DNA of 64,000 nucleotides from the NCBI GenBank assembly GCA_013044035.1, contig JABEVE010000050.1, forward strand, positions 1-64,000, read 5' to 3'. This document shows, piece by piece, positions 59,567-64,000 of this stretch; the first letter of the stretch is position 1, and each line of letters begins with the position of its first letter. The notes beneath the pieces were generated by a model. That model worked only from the letters and a program-made list of their open reading frames with translations, ran no database searches and was not told the origin of the DNA. The translations under genes and the position numbers were made by a program. Source of the stretch: Burkholderiales bacterium. GTDB taxonomy: Bacteria; Pseudomonadota; Gammaproteobacteria; Burkholderiales; Burkholderiaceae_C.

Positions 59567-59584
59567 ATGTCTTATAAAAGACAT
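59567..59584. promoter_or_regulatory. Palindrome upstream of icd (putative operator)
   Basis: ATGTCTTATAAAAGACAT is an inverted repeat of 7 bp arms around ATAA, about 56 bases before the icd start. It contains TATAAA, so it may overlap the -10. The regulator is not known to me. Confidence 0.4.
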
Positions 59585-59640
59585 GACTCCGCGCTCGCGC
59601 CCTGACTAGAATGTGTCACACACACGATCCGGAGTCTCCC

Positions 59641-60891
59641 ATGTATCAACACATTCGTATCCCCGAGGCGCAGCGCATCACCGTGGGCGCAGACCATGCC
59701 TTGCAAGTTCCTGACCATCCCATCGTGCCCTTCATCGAGGGCGATGGCACTGGGGCCGACATTACGCCCGTGATGATCAAAGTCGTGGATGCGGCTGTGG
59801 CGAAAGCTTACGGAGGGCAGCGCAAGATCGCCTGGATGGAAATCTATGCGGGCGAGAAGGCAACCCGCGTCTACGGCCCGGATGTCTGGCTGCCCGAGGA
59901 AACGCTGGATGCGCTGAAGGAATTTGTCGTCTCGATCAAGGGCCCGCTGACCACGCCCGTTGGCGGCGGCATTCGCTCGCTCAATGTCGCGCTGCGTCAG
60001 CAACTCGACTTGTATGTGTGTTTGCGGCCAGTGCGTTACTTCACCGGGGTGCCCTCACCCGTGAAGGCGCCGGAGAAAGTCGATATGGTGATCTTCCGCG
60101 AAAACTCGGAAGATATTTATGCCGGCATCGAATGGGCGGCGGAGTCTGATGGAGCGAAAAAAATCATCGATTTCATGATCCGTGAGATGGGCGTGAAAAA
60201 AATCCGCTTCCCTGCAACCTCCGGTATCGGCATCAAGCCCGTGTCGCGTGAAGGCACGGAGCGACTCGTGCGCAAGGCGATCCAGTACGCTATCGACAAC
60301 AACCGTGCTTCGCTAACCCTTGTGCACAAGGGCAACATCATGAAATACACCGAAGGCGGGTTCCGCGACTGGGGCTACGCTTTGGCGCAGCAGGAGTTCG
60401 GTGCCAAACTCATCGACGGCGGTCCGTGGTGCAGCTTCAAGAACCCGAAGACAGGGCGAGACATTGTCGTCAAGGACTCCATAGCCGATGCGTTCTTGCA
60501 GCAGATCATTCTCCGCCCGGCGGAGTATGACGTCATCGCCACACTGAACTTGAACGGTGACTACATTTCCGACGCGCTGGCGGCTCAGGTCGGAGGCATT
60601 GGGATTGCGCCCGGTGCCAATTTGTCCGACACGGTGGCGATGTTCGAAGCCACGCATGGCACCGCGCCCAAGTACGCCGGCAAGGATTACGTCAATCCAG
60701 GCTCGGAAATCCTGTCCGCCGAAATGATGTTGCGTCATATGGGTTGGGTCGAAGCGGCTGACCTGGTGATTGCCAGCATGGAAAAGTCGATTCAGTCCAA
60801 GCACGTGACCTACGACTTTGCCCGCCTCATGCCAGGCGCCACGCAGGTGTCATGCTCGGGTTTTGGGCAGGTGATGATCGACCACATGTGA
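59641..60891 (+). CDS. icd: NADP-dependent isocitrate dehydrogenase
   Basis: The protein has 416 residues, the same as E. coli Icd. It oxidatively decarboxylates isocitrate to 2-oxoglutarate. Visible motifs are [30 protein letters not shown] (substrate-binding, with the phosphorylatable Ser), [30 protein letters not shown], and [23 protein letters not shown] precedes the ATG at 59641, 7 bases away. Confidence 0.96.
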   Translation: MYQHIRIPEAQRITVGADHALQVPDHPIVPFIEGDGTGADITPVMIKVVDAAVAKAYGGQRKIAWMEIYAGEKATRVYGPDVWLPEETLDALKEFVVSIKGPLTTPVGGGIRSLNVALRQQLDLYVCLRPVRYFTGVPSPVKAPEKVDMVIFRENSEDIYAGIEWAAESDGAKKIIDFMIREMGVKKIRFPATSGIGIKPVSREGTERLVRKAIQYAIDNNRASLTLVHKGNIMKYTEGGFRDWGYALAQQEFGAKLIDGGPWCSFKNPKTGRDIVVKDSIADAFLQQIILRPAEYDVIATLNLNGDYISDALAAQVGGIGIAPGANLSDTVAMFEATHGTAPKYAGKDYVNPGSEILSAEMMLRHMGWVEAADLVIASMEKSIQSKHVTYDFARLMPGATQVSCSGFGQVMIDHM

Positions 60892-60945
60892 GCCTGAGTC
60901 CGGCTTGGCCGGTAGCTCAATGCATCACCGACCTGGTCTTGCATG

Positions 60946-60982
60946 CCAAGAAAAAGCCGCACGCTGTGCGGCTTTTTCTTGG
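60946..60982 (+). terminator. Strong terminator after icd
   Basis: A 17-bp perfect stem, CCAAGAAAAAGCCGCAC, closes the loop GCT. The 3' arm contains the T-run CTTTTTCTT. It ends the icd transcript. Confidence 0.85.
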
Positions 60983-61155
60983 CTGGTACGTTATGTGAAC
61001 GATCAAAAGCGTGCGCGCGTTGCAAACGCAGCGCTGCGCACGCGCAACACATCGTCCCGTGTGCTGCAATCAGATCCATGAGGGCAGCAACTTGGTGAAC
61101 AATGGGGCGTAGCCTTCGGCGAGCAGACGCATCCTGGTAAATCTAAAATCGGTGC

Positions 61156-61485
61156 ATGTCCAAACCACGCAAAATTTCCGGTTCCGACCCTGGTTCTGCG
61201 CTTGTCGTCGAGCGCCAGGAGCAGCAACTCAAACCCCCGCCGCTCTACCAGGTGGTGATGTTGAACGACGATTTCACACCGATGGAATTCGTGGTGTTTG
61301 TGATTCAGCAGTTTTTCAGCAAGGACCGTGAAACGGCGACGCAAATCATGCTTAAAGTGCATCAGCATGGTCGAGCTGTATGCGGGGTCTTTGCCAAGGA
61401 TGTGGCGGCGACCAAGGTTGAGCAAGTGATGGCGGCGGCGCGTCAGGCAGGGCATCCCCTGCAGTGTGTGATGGAGGCCATTTAG
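61156..61485 (+). CDS. clpS: ATP-dependent Clp protease adaptor ClpS
   Basis: The protein has 109 residues. Visible features are [21 protein letters not shown] (the N-degron-binding pocket) and [20 protein letters not shown]. It delivers N-end-rule substrates to ClpAP. It is followed by clpA after 9 bp. Confidence 0.95.
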   Translation: MSKPRKISGSDPGSALVVERQEQQLKPPPLYQVVMLNDDFTPMEFVVFVIQQFFSKDRETATQIMLKVHQHGRAVCGVFAKDVAATKVEQVMAAARQAGHPLQCVMEAI

Positions 61486-61494
61486 GAGAGTGTC

Positions 61495-63792
61495 ATGATT
61501 GCCCAGGAACTGGAAGTCAGTTTGCATATGGCCTTTGTCGAGGCGCGCCAGCAGCGGCACGAGTTCATCACCGTGGAGCACTTGTTGTTGGCGCTGTTGG
61601 ACAACCCGTCGGCCGCGGAAGTGCTGCGCGCCTGCTCGGCCAATCTCGATGATCTGCGCAAGAGCCTGGCAGCCTTCGTCAAGGAAAATACCCCCGTGGT
61701 GCCGGGTTCGGACGATGTGGACACCCAGCCCACGCTGGGATTCCAGCGCGTGATCCAGCGCGCCATCATGCATGTGCAGTCGTCCAGCAACGGCAAGAAG
61801 GAGGTCACTGGCGCGAATGTGCTGGTAGCCATCTTCAGCGAGAAGGATTCGCACGCGGTGTACTACCTGCACCAGCAGGGCGTGACGCGGCTGGACGTGG
61901 TGAACTTTCTCTCGCACGGGATTCGCAAGACTGACCCGGTGGAGCCTGCCAAGCCTTCCAGCGGTGGCGCAGCTGATGATGACGAGAAGGAGGCCAAGGA
62001 AACGCCGCTCGATCAGTTCACCCAGAACCTCAACCAGTTGGCCCGCGAAGGGCGGATCGACCCCCTGATCGGTCGCGAGGCCGAGGTGGAGCGGGTCATT
62101 CAGGTGTTGTGCCGTCGACGCAAGAACAACCCCTTGCTCGTGGGTGAAGCGGGTGTTGGGAAAACCGCCATCGCCGAGGGTCTGGCCTGGCGCATCGTGC
62201 AGGGACAGGTGCCCACCGTGCTGGAGCAGGGGGTGGTGTATTCCCTGGACATGGGCGCACTGCTGGCTGGCACCAAATACCGCGGTGATTTCGAACAGCG
62301 GATCAAGGCGGTGATCAAGCAGATCAAGGAATTGCCGCACTCGATTCTGTTCATCGACGAGATCCACACCTTGATCGGTGCCGGGGCTGCTTCGGGCGGA
62401 ACACTGGACGCTTCGAATCTGCTCAAGCCGGCGCTGACATCCGGCCAGTTGCGCTGCATTGGTGCAACGACGTTCAATGAATATCGCGGTATTTTCGAGA
62501 AAGATGCGGCGTTGTCGCGGCGTTTCCAGAAAATCGACGTCGTCGAGCCCAGCATCGAGCAAACCGTGGAAATCCTCAAGGGGCTGAAGTCGCGCTTCGA
62601 GGAGCACCACGGCGTGAAGTACGGCGCCGGTGCGCTGGCGGCCGCTGCCGAGCTGTCGGCCAAGTACATCAACGACCGGCATCTGCCCGACAAGGCCATC
62701 GACGTGATCGACGAAGCCGGTGCGGCACAGCGCATTCTGCCCAAGAGCAAGCAGAAGAAGACCATCGGCAAAACCGAGATCGAGGACATCGTTTCCAAAA
62801 TTGCTCGTGTGCCGGTGCACAGCGTCACCATGGACGATCGTTCCAAACTGCGCAATCTGGAACGCGACTTGAAAAACGTGGTCTTCGGTCAGGACGAGTC
62901 CATCAATGCCCTCGCCGCCGCCATCAAAATGGCACGGTCGGGTCTGGGCCGGCCGGAGAAACCCATTGGCGCCTTCCTGTTCAGCGGGCCGACGGGGGTG
63001 GGCAAGACCGAGGTGGCGAAACAACTGGCTTTCGTGCTCGGCATCGAGTTGGTGCGCTTCGACATGTCCGAGTACATGGAGCGGCACACCGTGTCGCGCC
63101 TGATTGGCGCGCCTCCGGGCTATGTCGGCTTCGACCAGGGAGGTTTGCTGACCGAGGCCATTTCCAAGAGACCCCACGCGGTGCTGCTGCTCGATGAGAT
63201 CGAGAAGGCACATCCGGATGTCTACAACGTGCTGCTGCAGGTGATGGACAACGGCACCCTGACCGACAACAACGGGCGCAAGGCGGATTTCCGCAACGTC
63301 ATTGTGATCATGACCACCAATGCGGGCGCCGAAGCCATGCAGAAGAGCACCATGGGCTTCACCTCCAAGCGCGAGCGTGGTGACGAGATGGTCGACATCA
63401 AGCGCATGTTCTCGCCCGAGTTCCGCAACCGGCTCGACGCCATCATCAACTTCCGTGCGCTCGACGAAACCATCATCCTGCGCGTGGTCGACAAGTTCCT
63501 GCTGCAACTCGAGACGCAACTCACCGAGAAGCGCGTCGAAGCCACCTTCACCGATGCCTTGCGCAAACATCTTGCCGCCGATGGGTTTGACCCGCTGATG
63601 GGCGCCCGCCCGATGCAGCGCCTGATCCAGGACACCATCCGCCGCGCCCTCGCCGACGAATTACTCTTCGGCAGACTGGTCGACGGAGGCCGGGTGACGG
63701 TGGATATCGACGAACACGGCAAGGTCACGCTCGACATTTCCGAGCCGGATCCCAAGCCGCGCAAGCGCGAGGCGGAAGATGCGCAGGTCTGA
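61495..63792 (+). CDS. clpA: ATP-dependent Clp protease ATP-binding subunit ClpA
   Basis: The protein has 765 residues. N-terminal double Clp domain, then AAA+ 1 with GEAGVGKT and LFIDEIHTLIGAGA, and AAA+ 2 with GPTGVGKTEVAKQLA, RFDMSEYMERHTVSRLIGAP and LLLDEIEKAHPDV. No long middle domain, so ClpA rather than ClpB. It unfolds proteins for ClpP. GGAGA lies before the ATG. It is coupled to clpS. Confidence 0.96.
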   Translation: MIAQELEVSLHMAFVEARQQRHEFITVEHLLLALLDNPSAAEVLRACSANLDDLRKSLAAFVKENTPVVPGSDDVDTQPTLGFQRVIQRAIMHVQSSSNGKKEVTGANVLVAIFSEKDSHAVYYLHQQGVTRLDVVNFLSHGIRKTDPVEPAKPSSGGAADDDEKEAKETPLDQFTQNLNQLAREGRIDPLIGREAEVERVIQVLCRRRKNNPLLVGEAGVGKTAIAEGLAWRIVQGQVPTVLEQGVVYSLDMGALLAGTKYRGDFEQRIKAVIKQIKELPHSILFIDEIHTLIGAGAASGGTLDASNLLKPALTSGQLRCIGATTFNEYRGIFEKDAALSRRFQKIDVVEPSIEQTVEILKGLKSRFEEHHGVKYGAGALAAAAELSAKYINDRHLPDKAIDVIDEAGAAQRILPKSKQKKTIGKTEIEDIVSKIARVPVHSVTMDDRSKLRNLERDLKNVVFGQDESINALAAAIKMARSGLGRPEKPIGAFLFSGPTGVGKTEVAKQLAFVLGIELVRFDMSEYMERHTVSRLIGAPPGYVGFDQGGLLTEAISKRPHAVLLLDEIEKAHPDVYNVLLQVMDNGTLTDNNGRKADFRNVIVIMTTNAGAEAMQKSTMGFTSKRERGDEMVDIKRMFSPEFRNRLDAIINFRALDETIILRVVDKFLLQLETQLTEKRVEATFTDALRKHLAADGFDPLMGARPMQRLIQDTIRRALADELLFGRLVDGGRVTVDIDEHGKVTLDISEPDPKPRKREAEDAQV

Positions 63793-63808
63793 GTCTTGAT
63801 GCGGACCG

Positions 63809-63842
63809 GTGGAATGCAGCGGCCCCCCGCGCTGCATTCCAC
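63809..63842. terminator. Hairpin between convergent clpA and the carrier-protein gene
   Basis: A 13-bp perfect stem, GTGGAATGCAGCG, encloses an 8-base loop. No T-tract follows on either strand, so intrinsic termination is plausible but unproven. Confidence 0.5.
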
Positions 63843-63849
63843 GTGGCGT

Positions 63850-64000
63850 TCAGCGCTTCAGTTCCAAGCCGTTGGCAAGCTGGCCGAGGGTTTCGAGCAC
63901 CATGCGGCGCGGCTGGATGCGCACCCCGTGGCGCTGTTCCAGCGTGGTGACCGCGCGCATGGCCAGCAGGGAATGACCGCCGAGGTCGAAGAAATTGTCG
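63850..64000 (-). CDS. C-terminal phosphopantetheine carrier domain of an NRPS-like or related protein (partial)
   Basis: The minus strand from the window edge reads DNFFDLGGHSLLAMRAV, then TLEQRHGVRIQPRRMVL and ends ETLGQLANGLELKR-stop at 63850. DNFFDLGGHSLLAM is the phosphopantetheine attachment motif of peptidyl-carrier (T) domains, with the modified Ser at the GGHS. A complete carrier-domain tail ends the protein. The N-terminal part lies outside the window, so it could be an NRPS, an adenylation-carrier protein or an isolated carrier protein. It is convergent with clpA. Confidence 0.85.
   Translation of the reverse strand, partial: DNFFDLGGHSLLAMRAVTTLEQRHGVRIQPRRMVLETLGQLANGLELKR

Noticed and set aside
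61003-63570. 855-codon minus-strand open frame
   Set aside because: It is antisense to clpS and clpA, which have clear AAA+ motifs.

Overview
The window is G+C-rich, densely coded chromosome from a Gram-negative betaproteobacterium, most likely of the order Burkholderiales. The clues are a long RpoD (about 795 residues) with a Lys/Ala-rich N-terminus, the order exbB-exbD-lpxK-trm112-kdsB-adk, a glnA ... ntrB-ntrC cluster, and an RF2 gene with the classical +1 frameshift site. A Thiomonas-like organism is a guess from overall feel, not from any diagnostic sequence.

Region 1-6010 is accessory. It opens inside a decayed IS3-family element (ends near 738) and closes with an intact IS30-family element (4902-6010). 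Between them lies a poorly understood cassette. A divergent XRE-type regulator with a C-terminal hydrophobic segment faces a compact run: a small DUF4258-like protein, two tiny membrane proteins (one with an Ala-His tail from a hexanucleotide repeat), a DUF445 membrane protein, an unrecognised Cys-containing protein, and another small membrane protein. Four ATGCAWA-type repeats sit in the divergent promoter. This cassette is the best candidate here for an undescribed system.

Region 6011-13709 holds housekeeping and metabolic genes: HlyIII, an ABM monooxygenase-fold protein, two SDRs (one lacking the catalytic Tyr), GNAT, UPF0149, a glycine-zipper protein, an omega-amino acid:pyruvate aminotransferase and a CinA N-domain protein. 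Region 13680-18934 is the nitrogen-control locus. Two NtrC-type dyads and a sigma-54 promoter precede glnA, which is followed by a terminator, a periplasmic protein gene, ntrB and ntrC. Then come xth, a Cys_rich_CWC-MurI fusion coupled to class I fumarase, a UPF0114 membrane protein and acs.

Region 25825-33080 (minus strand) is a complete arn operon for 4-amino-4-deoxy-L-arabinose modification of lipid A, in the order arnT, arnE-like, arnB, arnC, split arnA (formyltransferase, decarboxylase), arnD. Most junctions overlap by 4 bp. It follows a tRNA-Thr(CGT) gene. Next are fbp, pepN, prfB and the heat-shock cluster grpE-dnaK-dnaJ, with a possible sigma-32 promoter and a terminator between dnaK and dnaJ. 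A second ArnT-like glycosyltransferase, hemH and a cyclase-FHA protein follow, then rpoD, dnaG, an SDR, adk, kdsB, trm112-like, lpxK, exbD and exbB.

The right end carries xseA, sodB, a DUF192 protein, a His/Lys/Met-rich exported peptide, icd, clpS and clpA. At the last 150 bases, on the minus strand, is the C-terminal carrier-protein domain of what is probably an NRPS-like or AMP-ligase-carrier protein that continues beyond the window. No CRISPR array or rRNA was seen.
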